NCBI RefSeq assembly: GCF_019393635.1 | Contig: NC_057862.1 | Span: forward strand, 477,776,669 to 477,840,668 | Source of the DNA: Dromiciops gliroides | Taxonomy: Eukaryota; Chordata; Mammalia; Microbiotheria; Microbiotheriidae | Reading direction: 5' to 3' | DNA length: 64,000 nucleotides | Shown: piece after piece, positions 1-10,749 of the stretch | How the letters are laid out: the number at the start of each line of letters is the position of its first letter | How positions within the stretch are numbered: position 1 is the stretch's first letter | Notes under the pieces: generated by a model | Told to the model about the DNA's origin: nothing | What the model saw: the letters and a program-made list of their open reading frames with translations, nothing else | The model's database searches: none | Position numbers and translations under genes: made by a program

Positions 1-315
1 ACATTTGTCATCACCTTCCTGGTCATCATCCCCCTCCTCTGCATCTGTGGCTTGTCGAAGCGTTTGTGCCAAATTTGTTGGGTCTCTGAGCCAGAGCCCC
101 CAAACCAGCCAGAGGTACCCATTTGTGTCCTTCAGTAACCCTACTGTGGCCCCTGAGATTCCAGCATCTGCCCCATTTGGACCCCAAGCACCCTATAGTG
201 AGGTCATTCAGAAGCCAGTCTTGTGCCCACCACCTCCTCGGGAGCCACCACCACCCTACACCCTGCTGTGATGACCCAAAGCACTCGAGGGGGAATTGTC
301 AACTCAGCCTTCTGA
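1..315 (+). pseudogene. TMEM92: TMEM92-like relic (membrane segment and proline-rich tail), frameshifted
   Basis: The first 75 bases (frame 1) encode a hydrophobic membrane segment followed by a Cys-rich stretch reading CICGLSKRLCQIC and an acidic-proline stretch SEPEPPNQPE, which I recall as the pattern of TMEM92 just after its transmembrane helix. Frame 1 stops at 136-138. The recognisable continuation is in frame 2: PYSEVIQKPVL (about 196-228) and PPPPY near 250, ending in TGA at 269-271. The conserved C-terminal end (RGGIVNSAF then stop, 286-315) is back in frame 1. Two frame changes in opposite directions therefore separate three conserved blocks. No intron splits these blocks, so a retrocopy is likely, but the 5' part lies outside the window. 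It runs antisense to MEMO1 intron 1. Alternatives are a real gene with assembly indels, or a diverged paralogue. The family call is from memory of the human protein. Confidence 0.6.
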
Positions 316-2100
316 GACATGTTGGGACATGTTAGGAGCTTGATGCTTAATTTATTTCCCTTCTTGCCTCTGCCTATTCAAGTGTGTCCTCACTCCTAGG
401 GAATGTGAGCACTATCTGGCCCGGGAATGCTCTCCTTTTCCTAGAGTTTTAAGGATGGAGGGAGAGAGAGGCAAAAATGTCAACCCATGAAGAGGCTGGA
501 TGCTGGATGATCCATCGCCTGTCCCAGGATGCTGAAAGGAAGATTCCTACAGATGGGAAGAGAACTTGGACTTGAGAGATAGTTTCCCCCAACTTCAGAT
601 GGAATGGGCTGAGATCCTGTCCAGGATCTCTTGCGTTTTGTGTGCTTGGAGGTTGGGTGGGGGCTTTAAATAAGTCAAGCAGAGTCATCCTTTGGCATAA
701 ACAAGATATGCCTAGTCTGCTGCCCTACAGTGTCAGAAGTTCCACCATTAGAGAGACATTCCTTTGGTTAAAGCCTAGCCCCCTACCTGCTGGTTTTCCT
801 GGGCAGAATAACTCTTTAATGTAAAGTAAATTGCATACTATAAATGAATTTAAAAGAAAAATTAAGGCAGAGGGGAAATATGGAAGCATAAGATATTATA
901 AGACAGATGAATAATTCAAGATCATGAAGGTAAAAATCAGAGTTTTGAGGTAACAGTGAACAAATGAGATGATGGGAAAATACAGGTTATGGCAGAAGAA
1001 GATGCTAATGAGGAGGCATAAATGTATGTACTGAAGTCCCCAGGTATGAAGAAAGAAGTTGTAGTAGAAAGAAAGACTGAATCTGGTACTGAACTACTAA
1101 AGAATGGAAGGAAAATAACCTGAAGTCCAGGAGATTACAGAAAAAAATTATCTAGACCAAGGATTAAAGCCTTAAGGAAAAGAGATTACAAAGTCTGGTA
1201 GTGGCAGTAAAGAACAAAAGATGGTAACTTCTCCCAGTCTAGTGTGGGTAGCATGAAAAAAGTAACCGTTAGTACTAGAGAGAATGGCTACAGATGAAGA
1301 AAGAAAGAGAAGGCCAGCTTGTCAATGGACACAAGCAGGAAAAGCATGAGAAAAGTATAGAACTAGTTTCCAATGGCCATTACAATGGGAAGAGAAGGGA
1401 AAATGCTTGAGCTGAAGAAGGAATAGGTCTGGATAGGGTAAGAGTATGAGGAATGGTAGTAAAGGAAAGGGGTTTTCCTCAGTATATGGCAACTATGTTA
1501 AATAAAAAATCTGCACAAATAATATACATTCTTTCCTACCAAGATTTAGGGTGCCTCTATCCTCCCTGACTCCATTAACTTACTGACTTAACCATTTACA
1601 AACTTAAACCTAAAATACGTGCCTTGGGGGCTCAAATCTCATTATCTGAGTACTCATTTATATATTTAACGTTTTCACAGTAATTTTATTTCCTAAATTT
1701 TTAATGCTAGCAGGAGCTGTATTTGAGGTAATCCCTTAACATCATCATATGAATCAAACATACAATAAATAAAAACTTGCTATCTATGCATGAAGTCCTC
1801 AGGATATAAAGTTTCAAACAGTCACAGTTCAGGACCTTCTCACAAAAGTGAAACAATGGCTTTACTGCTACATTCTTGTGATACTTTTATATCCAGCACA
1901 AGAACTATACATTGTAGTTTTACAATACACCTTCTATTACTCTGAAAACAGTTATTTTTGCACAGTGCTGCACTCTGGTTGCTGTATAAACAACTTCACA
2001 GACAGGATTTCTCAGAGTACAGCTTTTCTTGTCACCTTTGCTTTTTAATGGGTTCTAGAGATCTTCAACTATATATCTAGTCAAACATCCCAGTCCCTTG
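316..2100. other. No recognisable gene or repeat
   Basis: 316 to about 840 may be the 3' UTR of the TMEM92-like relic; no AATAAA or poly-A tail is clear. 840-1500 is purine-rich on the plus strand and I cannot place it in a family. 1500-2100 is ordinary AT-rich sequence. Confidence 0.4.
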
Positions 2101-2245
2101 GGACGGCTAGGTGACGCAGTGGATAAAGCACTGGCCCTGGATTCAGGAGTTCCTGAGTTCAAATCCGGCCTCAGACACTTGACACTTACTAGCTGTGTGA
2201 CCCTGGGCAAGTCACTTAACCCCATTGCCCCATAAAAAAAAAAAA
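2099..2245 (+). repeat. WSINE1-type CORE-SINE (reference description)
   Basis: About 145 nt: a tRNA-derived head (GGCTAGGTGACGCAGTGG with A/B-box-like blocks and GAGTTCAAATCC), a CORE block (CACTTACTAGCTGTGTGACC), CTTAACCCC and an A-rich tail. This architecture defines the copies listed below; each of those entries gives only what differs. I saw no clear target-site duplication for this copy. Confidence 0.85.
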
Positions 2246-2410
2246 TTTCCTACAAAGATACAAACGTTTAGATTATAAATTAGGAACATTACTAACTCAG
2301 AAAAGCAAGATTAAAGACTTCTGTAAACCTCAGGCTATATATGTGGTATTTTATCAACAAACTTTAATCGACTGAGGACCCTACCTAATGGGTAGAAGGT
2401 ACCCATTAGT

Positions 2411-2635
2411 TGTTGTTGTTCAGTTGTACCTGACTCTTGCGACTCCATAGACCATACCACTCCAGGTCTTTCTATAATCTCCTATCTCTCAAAGTCTGTC
2501 CAAGTTCATGTTCACTGTTCCATGATGCCATCTACCCATCTTATCTTCTGTCATCCCTTTTTCCTTTCGTTTTCAATCTTTATCAACATCAGGGTCTTTT
2601 CACATAGGTGTAAGCCAACACAAAATGCCTCAAGG
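2411..2635 (-). repeat. RTE/BovB-type 3' end fragment
   Basis: The plus strand reads TTGTTGTTCAGTTGTACCTGAC, then GACTCCATAGACCATA and TCCAAGTTCATGTTCA, which closely match the longer RTE fragment at 63070-63720. Both lie in minus orientation. The fragment is 5' truncated. Confidence 0.65.
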
Positions 2636-2984
2636 TTAGGGGCAGCTTCTTTCTATTGGCTAATAGCCAGATCAGTCTTTTAAAAAGAATGGACTGAAAT
2701 AATCTTATGCTTTTCCAACTCTGTCCAGAGATAAGGGGCTCTACTTTCAGAGGTGACACCATACAGCAGTGGGGAAAGGCCTAAGGGGCCATCTTCCCTT
2801 CTCTTTGGGCCCTAAAGAAATAAACTTGGGGGTTTGATCCATTTTGTTTATCCTTTTCAGTTCTAGGTTCTGAAAATGGAGACCCAGACCCTTGGAACCC
2901 AAGCCATGGGGACCTTGGAATCCAGGATTCATGGCCATGTGAGATTCAAAATTGGATATACGGAGCATTAATCTCCCCCTTTAA

Positions 2985-2992
2985 CTTTTCCC

Positions 2993-3056
<64 letters not shown>

Positions 3057-3526
3057 CCATATCCCAGACCAGTAAGAAAAAGGAGCCTCTGAGCTTTAAT
3101 CTGTGAGAGATTAATTTTTATTGCTTGGGAATTAATTAGGCAACAAAAAGTGAAACCAATTAGGGAAATAGGGAAGTAGACATACGGATGGATGGTCTTA
3201 GATCTAAGCTTAGTCTATTTTCCTTTATAAAACTCACCAAATCCCAAACTGCCTGCCAGGCCACGAACCAGCACACCCAAGCTCGAACACCAACCATGTG
3301 TTTCCGAACTCCTCTCCCCAGCGCACTGCCACAGCTAAGTTTAACGGCCAGAGCGCGCAAACTTCCATTCCCACTCTCACTTTTAAGTTCAAGTCCCAGA
3401 AGTTCCTCACATTCTCCTCCCAAAGGGGACATCCTTCAAAAGCTGCTTCAGTAGTATGCACAATCTCTCGAATGATTCAGCTAAAATTTCCAATATTAAT
3501 CTTTACCACAAATAATTTTTACCACA
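2985..3526 (-). mobile_element. Candidate endogenous retroviral LTR (solo or fragmentary)
   Basis: Read on the minus strand, a polypurine tract AAAAGGGGGAA (3537-3527) is followed at once by TGTGGTAAAAATT, the expected start of a U3. A TATA-like TTTATAAAGG lies at about 3233-3224 and an AATAAA at 3122-3117, so U3, R and U5 would be in the right order. The 3' limit is unclear because a (CA)n run sits where U5 should end, and I could not identify a primer-binding site or a retroviral reading frame. It could be chance agreement in an unrelated repeat. Confidence 0.4.
2998..3050 (+). repeat. (TG)n microsatellite
   Basis: An uninterrupted run of about 26 GT units, followed by ATATAT. It is able to form Z-DNA and is likely to vary in length. 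Confidence 0.95.
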
Positions 3527-3537
3527 TTCCCCCTTTT

Positions 3538-4884
3538 GTTTCATTTGAAAAACTAATGAGTTTGCTCAATGAAACAGCCAAAAACAATATCCTATGCTAA
3601 CTAACAATATGTTAATAACAATATAGAAAAGGGAGAGAGGAAAGTTTTGTCCAGAGGGGCAGTCCCTCATGAACTGGCGCTTTGACATTGGTCTTGCAAA
3701 GGGAGGGCCTCCGTAGAGAATACATGTTACAGATGGTGTATATTATAACAGAAGGAGAAATCAAAACCAACAAAACAAAACTGTTCATATAAAGTCTCTG
3801 AGTTCTCTTGTCTTCTTGGAATGGTAAGATGTCATCAGGGGGAAGCTGGACTCTGAACTGGAAGGTTAGATTCTCTTCTTTAACTGTTTGAATTCCTGGA
3901 TTTTTTACTAAACCTTAGCACAGCACTGTCAATGATCAAATTAATACATTCCATTACATTCAGATGTTGCCACCAGCCCAACAGGGCACATCTAATCAGC
4001 CATGGTCCTTGAAAACTAACCCTGGGGGCCCATGGACTTGAAATTTGGTGGTGCTAATACTATGTAAGGAATGAGCTAAACCATGAACCTAATGCTCTTC
4101 CTCTCCCCAGAGGCCAAGGCAGTTGATCTCCAAGGGGAAATTATCAGCTCACCCCACCCCACCCCACCCCAACCCCAGGATTGAGGGAAAATGTTCTTAT
4201 GTTTATTCTTGCTATATATAATTTTAAGAAATTGTCCTCTATAAAAGCTAATTTGTTAAGTGGTTAAATGGAACTAAGGTGCTAAAACTCCTAAAACTGG
4301 GGAGATGAAATCAGTGTGGGTTCTAGGCAATGGCAGTGGTGTCAAACTCAAAAAAGAAAGGGGAGTCATTAAACTATACATAAGATAAGGATCCTTGCAG
4401 GCCACATACTGACTTAGAAAACCACATATTAATATTATCTATGTTTTACTGTGTTTTTATTTTGTTAAATATTTCCCAATTACAGTTTAATCTGGTTCAG
4501 CCATACTCAGGAGTGTTATGAGCTGTCTGCACACCTGGTACTTGAGTGGTATATCTGACAGCTTTGTAATGGTGAACCCTGAGGGAGAAGTAGAAATAAA
4601 TGTGAAGGGGTGGGGAAGAGGGCAGAGAATAAGTGTTATATTGTGTATCTTTCATGGAATAAAATTGTGCCCTTGGTATCTGTGGGGAGCTTCTTTGTAA
4701 GGACTTTAATTTTTGTACATTCTAGTTTGAGAAACTCTAGAGAAACTGGGGGGGGGGGAGAATGGTGATTGGACAGTATTTTTTCTGGTATATGTTACTT
4801 CACTAGTCAGTTCTATTGGTATAATTTTGTAAACTCTGCCTTTGTTGATTCCTTGAATATTTAAATATTAATACCTTCTTTTAA
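3538..4884. other. Unassigned stretch, possibly retroviral interior
   Basis: No gene was recognised. If the LTR call next door is right, the part directly after 3538 would be the 3' end of an old provirus in minus orientation, but I see no protein motif. A short (CCCCA)n run lies at about 4151-4172. Confidence 0.3.
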
Positions 4885-5000
4885 AATGCTTTCAAATATT
4901 TTAATTACATGTAAAAAAATTATTAACATTCATTTTTTTTAATTCTGAATTCCAAATTCTCTCAATCCCTCCTTCCTCTCCCCCCCATTGAGAAGGCCCT
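4885..5000 (-). repeat. L1 3' UTR fragment
   Basis: TTTTAATTACATGTAAAA, then TTCTGAATTCCAAATTCTCTC and a pyrimidine-rich stretch, is the reverse complement of the L1 3' end seen at 25270-25433 and matches 63735-63985. Confidence 0.6.
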
Positions 5001-5640
5001 CACAATATTAATATTTCCTGTATTACTAAATCCCATATAAATATTGCTATTAAGTCTAATGTGAGGAATATGGAGTTTACATCACTAGAATGCTGTTGCC
5101 TACTAGACTGTCCACCAAGACTGCCTGCATTATTGTAAAAGCAATAGGCCTTGCAATTTAGGGTAAAGGTTTGCCTATGCCTTGATCCACAAGTAGACTG
5201 ACTTTCTTTGCTATTTCTCTGACAATACTTGTCTTCTTGGGTGAGTTACAATCCCATATGAATTATTCCACTGGACAAAATTTCAGGTGCCCAGTAGAAT
5301 AAAGATTCCTGAACCTCTAAAAGGAATCACTCATGGTACAGGGACCTCTAGAGAATTTTACTAATGCCCTGTTAGAAAGGAGACACTTGGGAATGGTCCA
5401 GACGCCAAATGGATGGTTTTATGCACTGAGGAAATCATGGCAGAGTTTTCACCCAGGATAGTTTTCTCATCTGCAAGAGAGAACACCCAGTTGACCTGAG
5501 ATCCTAAATATATATGGGAAAAGCTCTACATAGTTGGGAAAGCTCAGTGTGGACCAGGTTTCTGAGACAGAAAGCCAATTTTCTTTGCCTTTATATATTC
5601 TTTTGCTTGTGGCCACTTGAGCACCAAGTAAGGTGAGTAG
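5000..5640 (+). repeat. Unclassified interspersed repeat, copy A
   Basis: 5270-5510 aligns by eye with 17560-17830. Shared ordered blocks are AAAATTTCAG, CTGAACCTC, GGGACnTCTAGAGA, GAGTTTTCAC and a block ending ATCCTAA/TCCCTAA. The weaker match CACTAAATCC near 5020 and 17130 suggests a longer unit. No family was recognised; a degraded LTR-retroelement is one possibility. Confidence 0.5.
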
Positions 5641-5822
5641 TAATAAGCAATTTTTGGTAAATTTTGTGAATACTGATTATTTGTTGAATCTGGAAAACTT
5701 CGTATTGTTCCTGGGTAGTTTTCCTTAGATGTGTGTGTGTTGCCTAGTACATTATGTTTCTGGAGAATGTATTTTGTGTTACATCAAGCTGTTAAGCTGC
5801 CTAAGGTCCTAAGTACTTGCTA

Positions 5823-5851
5823 GTACTTTATATAAAGCATATATAAAGTAC
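5823..5851. repeat. Near-perfect palindrome
   Basis: The arm GTACTTTATATA (5823-5834) and its exact reverse complement (5840-5851) are separated by AAGCA. The arms are AT-rich and could extrude as a cruciform. Confidence 0.9.
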
Positions 5852-6284
5852 AAGATTAACATTCCAACTCTGCTACCTACCCCCCTGCCTTGTGACCTTG
5901 GGAACATCACCTCATCTCTATGGGGCACAGTTTCTCTCAATTACAACATGGGAGAATCAAGGAAATGATCCTCTTAGGTTCTTTCCTGCCCCAAATTCTA
6001 TGATCCTATTACTTTACAGAGATGAAATCTGTGTAACAAGGTCAGTAAAAGCTACATCTTTGACAGAGTTTTATAAGCCACTTCCTTTCAGGACATGTCA
6101 AAGTAAAAGTATTCTAATTCTGGCAAGCAAAGATATGCTTTCATGGAACAGACCAATTGGAAGTAGAATGGAGACCTCATGGAGAGAAGCAATAGAAAAT
6201 AAGTAGACTACTTAAAAATTTAAATACCCGGGCTCTGGATACTCTATAGGCAACTGGGACCTATTGAAAGTTTTATGGTTTTAC
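5852..6284. other. No recognisable feature
   Basis: There is a 104-codon open frame at 5892-6206 with no recognisable motif. Part of it resembles MIR-type text (GACCTTGGGAACATCACCTC; TCTTTCCTGCCCCAAATTC), so it is probably an old SINE. Confidence 0.4.
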
Positions 6285-6658
6285 AATGATGCAAGACAAT
6301 TCCAAAGGACTCATGATAAAAACCGCTACCCACTTTCAGAGAAAGAACTGCTGAAGTATGAATACAGACTGAAGCACACTTTTTTTATTTTCTTAATTAT
6401 ACTGGGGGGGGGGGGGTGCCTACATTTTCTCTTACAACAGGGCTAATACAGAAATGTTCTGCATGATCGCATATGTATATGTATAATCTATATCAAATTG
6501 CCTTCCTTCATTTCTCAAATATATAGTGAATTGAGTCAAATTTATAAAAATACAAGTCATTTCCCAATTGAGAAATGGCCAAAGAATATGAACAGATAGT
6601 TTTCAGATGAAAAAATTAAAACTATCTATAGTCATATGAAAAAACAGTCTCAATCACT

Positions 6659-6807
6659 CTTTTTTTTTTTGGTGGGGCAATGAAGATTAAGTGACTTGCC
6701 CAAGGTCACACAGCTTACTAAGCATCAAGTGTGTGAAGCCAAATTTGAACTCAAGTCCTCCTGAATCCAAGGCCAGTGCTTTATCCACTGTACCACCTAG
6801 CTGCCCC
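6659..6807 (-). repeat. WSINE1-type SINE inside L1
   Basis: Minus orientation with poly-T at its left end. The target-site duplication TCTCAATCACT lies on both sides (about 6649-6659 and 6808-6818), so it inserted into the L1. Confidence 0.9.
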
Positions 6808-7062
6808 TCTCAATCACTATTGATTAGAAAAATGCAAATTCCGTAAAAAAAAAAAAAAGAAAAATGCAAATTAAAACAACTCTGAGGTACAACCTCACAC
6901 CTATCAGATTGACTAATATGACAAAAAAGGAAAATGGTAAATGCTGAAAAAGATGTAAGAAAATCAGAGCATCAAGGCATTGCTGATGAAATTGTGAACT
7001 GATCCAACCATTCTGGACAACAATTTCGAACTATGCCCAAAGGGCTATAAAACTGTGCATAC

Positions 7063-7219
7063 GGGGCAGCTAGGTGGCACAGTAGATAGAGCACCAGCCC
7101 TAGAATCAGGAGTACCTGAGTTCAAATCCAGCCTCAGACACTTGACACTTACTAGCTGTGTGACCCTGGGCAAGTCACTTAACCCCTATTGCCTCACCAA
7201 AAAAACAAAAACAAAAACA
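7063..7219 (+). repeat. WSINE1-type SINE inside L1
   Basis: The target-site duplication AAAACTGTGCATA lies just before 7063 and at 7220-7232. The tail is (AAAAAC)n. Confidence 0.93.
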
Positions 7220-7963
7220 AAAACTGTGCATACCCTTTGACCCAGCAATCGCAATACTAGTTCTGTATCCCAAAGAGATCTTTAAAAAGGGAAAAGGAAC
7301 CACATGTACAAAAATATTTATAGCAGCCTTTTTTGTGGTAGCAAAGAATCAGAAATTGAAGGGATGCCCATGAAGTGGGAAGTGGCTGAACAAGTTGTGG
7401 TATCTGCATGTAATGGAATACTACTGTGCTATAAAAAATAATGAGCAGGCTGACTTCAGAAAAACCTGGAAAGACTTACATGACCTAAAGCTGAGAAGCA
7501 GAAGAACCAGGAGAACACTGTACAGCAACATTATGCAATGATCAACTGTGATAGACTTAGCTCTTCTAAGCAATACAATGATCCAAGACAATTCATGATG
7601 GAAAATGCTTTCCACATTCAGAAAAATAACTATGGAGTCTGAATACAGATCAAAACATACTATTTTCACCTTTTTTGGGGAGGGGGGAGTGTTTGTTTTT
7701 TCTTTCTTGTGGCTTTTCCCTTTTGTTCTGATTCTTCTTTTACAACATGACTAATGTGGAAATGTTTAATATGATTGTACATATATAACCTATATAAGAT
7801 TGCTTGTTGCCTCAGGGAGAAAAATTTGGAACTCAAAATCTTACAAAAATGAATGATGAAAACTATCTATACATGTAATTGAAAAAGAATACTATTAAGT
7901 GAGATAGAAAAAAGGAAGAGGGAGAATATGGAACTCAAAACTTTTTTAAAAACTCAATGTTAT

Positions 7964-8122
7964 GGGGCAGCTAGGTGGCGCAGTGGATAAAGCACTGGCC
8001 CTGGATTCAGGAGGACCTGAGTTCAAATGTGGCCTTAGAAACTTTACACTTACTAGCTGTGTGACCCTGGGCAAGTCACTTAACCCCAACTGCCTTAACC
8101 CCCCTCCAAAAAAAAAACAACC
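7964..8122 (+). repeat. WSINE1-type SINE
   Basis: The target-site duplication CTCAATGTTAT is at 7953-7963 and 8123-8133. Confidence 0.93.
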
Positions 8123-8133
8123 CTCAATGTTAT

Positions 8134-9148
8134 AAACGTAAAAGAAGTATTATAGTTTAATCAACAAACACATTTATATACACATGTATAAATATATATG
8201 TGTATATATATATATATATATACCCATATACTCCACTTTAAGCAATATTTACTGACATATCACTATAAATACCTTACCATTTACATTTTTAACTCCTCTA
8301 AGTTTTATCTTAGGAAAATTAACGAATATCTTAAGATCAAATAAGTTCTTTAAACATATTAGCAAGCTATACACCAAAACAATATCTAAGTATTTTATAA
8401 GTTAAATAATAGAAGATACTGATAATTTAAAGTTAATTTTTGAAGGTCGTAAGTAAAATTAATCAGAATTAGGATGACAGTCCATAATACTTAACTCTCC
8501 CAACACTAAGACTACAGTCCCTGGTTCATAAAAAATCACCCAATACCAAAAAATAACCTCACGTTTTTATCATTGTGGAAAATTCTTCAAAATCCTTAGA
8601 ACCCTGATGTAGCTTTTTTAAGACATAATTTCTCTTGGTAAGCATACTTTCAAAATATAATAAATTTAATTGTTTTCCTCTAAAATAAAGTTTTCTGTCA
8701 CTTTTTACACATGTGATGAATTACTAAAAGGCTACATACTTTACTACTTCAGGGCATCAATGATGTCCCAGTGGCCTTGTTTTTTCACACATACGGGCTG
8801 GTGTATATGACCTTTACATACCTTTTCATACACCAACACAGATCACACTCCACCTAAGCCTTTTTATCCTGTGCAATTTATGTCAATATTTTCCATATAT
8901 TATCCACAGAGGAACCACTCTCATTTTTCCTTAAATTTTTCACAAAGGAACCACTCTCAATGCTCTAGAGTTTTTCTAATGCTTCTTTTAACATTTCATG
9001 GAGACCTGAACAACACTATAGCTAGACACTTATCATTCTATGTCCTAGATATATGACCACTTTTTCCAATCAGATATGCAGATGATGCCTATTTATATAA
9101 GGGATAAAGAGATAAATAAGAAGCAACATGAATGATGTTAAAACAATC
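8134..9148. other. No gene; AT-rich with a TA microsatellite
   Basis: 8180-8222 is a TATA/TGTA alternating run. 8900-8960 holds a short tandem echo (GAGGAACCACTCTCA and AAGGAACCACTCTCA, about 50 nt apart). Nothing else was recognised. Confidence 0.5.
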
Positions 9149-9149
9149 A

Positions 9150-9390
9150 CTATTGTTGTTCATTCATTTTTAGTTGTCTGACTCTTCAGGACTTCACTTA
9201 AAGATACTGACAAAGATACTGGAGTGGTTTGCCATATACTTCTCCAGCTCATTTTATAGATGAGGAACTGAGACAAAAAGGGTTAAGTGGCTTGCCCAGG
9301 GTCACACAGCTAATAAATGTCTGAGACTGGATTTGAACTCAGGAAGATGAGTATTCCTGACTTCAGACCCAGCACTCCATCTTTTGAAAC
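9150..9390 (-). repeat. MAR1-type CORE-SINE with RTE-like tail
   Basis: The plus strand starts with TTGTTGTTCATTCATTTTTAG, then ACTGGAGTGGTTTGCCAT, then the reversed CORE/tRNA block (GGCTTGCCCAGGGTCACACAGC, GGATTTGAACTCAGGAAGATG). Family knowledge: marsupial CORE-SINEs of this type end in a BovB/RTE-derived tail. Confidence 0.8.
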
Positions 9391-9409
9391 AACTATATGC
9401 TGGAACAAC

Positions 9410-10535
9410 AATCAATTAGCAAGTATTTATTAATGCCTACCACATGTCAGGAGCTGTATCAGATGCTGGGGATAAAAATACAAAGAATGAAACCATCTCT
9501 ATTCACAAAGCTTACATTCTACTAGAAGAGATGAGTTAATAATATATAGATCTAAATACAAAGGTGTCATGCAGAAGGTAGTTACTACCTTCTGAAGGAA
9601 GAGAGGGATTCTTTAAGGTAAAGAGTTGAATACATTCCAGGCATGGAGGATGACCGGTACAAAGGCTCAGAGACAGGAAATGGGAGTGACATTTGTGAGA
9701 GCCAAAGAAAAAGTCAATTTGGCTAGACCACAAAGTATAACAGAGGAAATAGACAATGAGATTAGAAAGACAGGTTGCTGGGTACAAACTGTGAAGAACT
9801 TTAAAAACTAAACAGAAGAGTATATATTTTATCTTAGGGGCAATAAGAAGTCTCTTAAATTTATTGAGTAGAGGGAGTAACAGAGATCTATATTTAATGT
9901 AAATCATTTTGGCAACTCTGTGGAGGATGATCCACAGTAGGGAGAGATTTGAGGCAGGAAGCAAATTTAGGATACCACTGCAAATAATCTAGGAGAGAGA
10001 TGAGAGCCTCAACTAAACTGGGTGACTATGTGAATAAGGTGAAGGGGCTGAATGCAAAAGATGTTGTGAAGGAAGAAATGTCAAGGCCTGGTAACTGTCT
10101 GGATGGCTACATTGCTTGAGGGAGAATGAGGAAGCTGAGGATAATACCAAGGTGATGAACTTGAACTAATGAAAGAACAGTTGTATCTTTGACAGAAAAT
10201 AGGAAAAAGTATAGGAGTGGTGCATTTGGGAGGAAAGATAATGAGTTCTGTTTCAGACATGGTAAGTTTGGGATGTCTCCAGAGCATTCAGTCTGAAAGT
10301 ATAGGTACATGCTGATAAGGAACTAAAGCTCTGGGACAGACTGAAGCTGGAAGCATAGATCTCTAAGTCAGCTGCAGAGAAATAATAATTAAACCTAGGG
10401 AGCTGATGATCTCTCCAAGAGAAAGAATGTGAAGAGAGAAGACAAATCAAGGAAAGAACCTTAAGAAAAACCACCATTGCGGGCCTGACCATGTATGATG
10501 AGCCAACAAAGGAAAGTAAGGAATGTTTAAACAAG
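9410..10535 (-). repeat. L2 fragment, long (reference description)
   Basis: The 3' end is at left: AAGTATTTATTAATGCCTACCACATGTCAGGAGCTGT is the reversed L2 tail. Next come the reversed 'agctccttga' block and the ORF2 3' region (TTTGGCAACTCTGTGGAGGATG, TTGAGGCAGG). The 142-codon open frame on the minus strand (9536-9964) falls within it and is a relic, not a gene. Later L2 entries give only their extent and oddities. Confidence 0.8.
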
Positions 10536-10544
10536 TTGAAGGAG

Positions 10545-10745
10545 GAACAGAGAGGTGGTACAGTAGATGGAGTTTTGGGCCTGGAGTCAAGATTTTAGTT
10601 CAAATCTAGCTTCAGACACTTACTCGACTGCATGACCCTAAGCAAGTCACTTAACCCCCATTTGCTTCAGTTTCTTCAACTGTAAAACAGGGATAATAAC
10701 AGCACCTACCTTGCAAAGTTGTTGTGAGGATCAAAGGAGGTTAAC
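10545..10745 (+). repeat. MIR/THER1 CORE-SINE, near full length
   Basis: tRNA head remnant, CACTTACTCGACTGCATGACC, AAGTCACTTAACCCC, CAGTTTCTTCAACTGTAAAACAGGGATAATAA and TTGTTGTGAGGAT occur in canonical order. Confidence 0.85.
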
Positions 10746-10749
10746 AACT

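Larger units (their letters stand above)
6285..7895 (+). mobile_element. L1 3' fragments, two pieces
   Basis: 6285-6510 matches the L1 3' UTR (CAAGACAATTCCAAAGGACTC). From about 6515 a second piece encodes the relic of the ORF2 C-terminus (ATTGAGAAATGG, ACCTCACACCTATCA, CATTGCTGATG) and continues into a 3' UTR ending near 7890. Two SINEs (6659-6807 and 7063-7219) interrupt it. All frames are broken. Confidence 0.8.

Noticed and set aside
7063..7219. tRNA gene suggested by A- and B-box-like blocks in this and the other SINE copies
   Set aside because: The blocks belong to SINE heads: no cloverleaf closes, and the copies carry A-rich tails and target-site duplications.
9536..9964. 142-codon minus-strand frame as a possible gene
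   Set aside because: It lies in an L2 fragment; the residues fit decayed L2 ORF2/3' sequence only.
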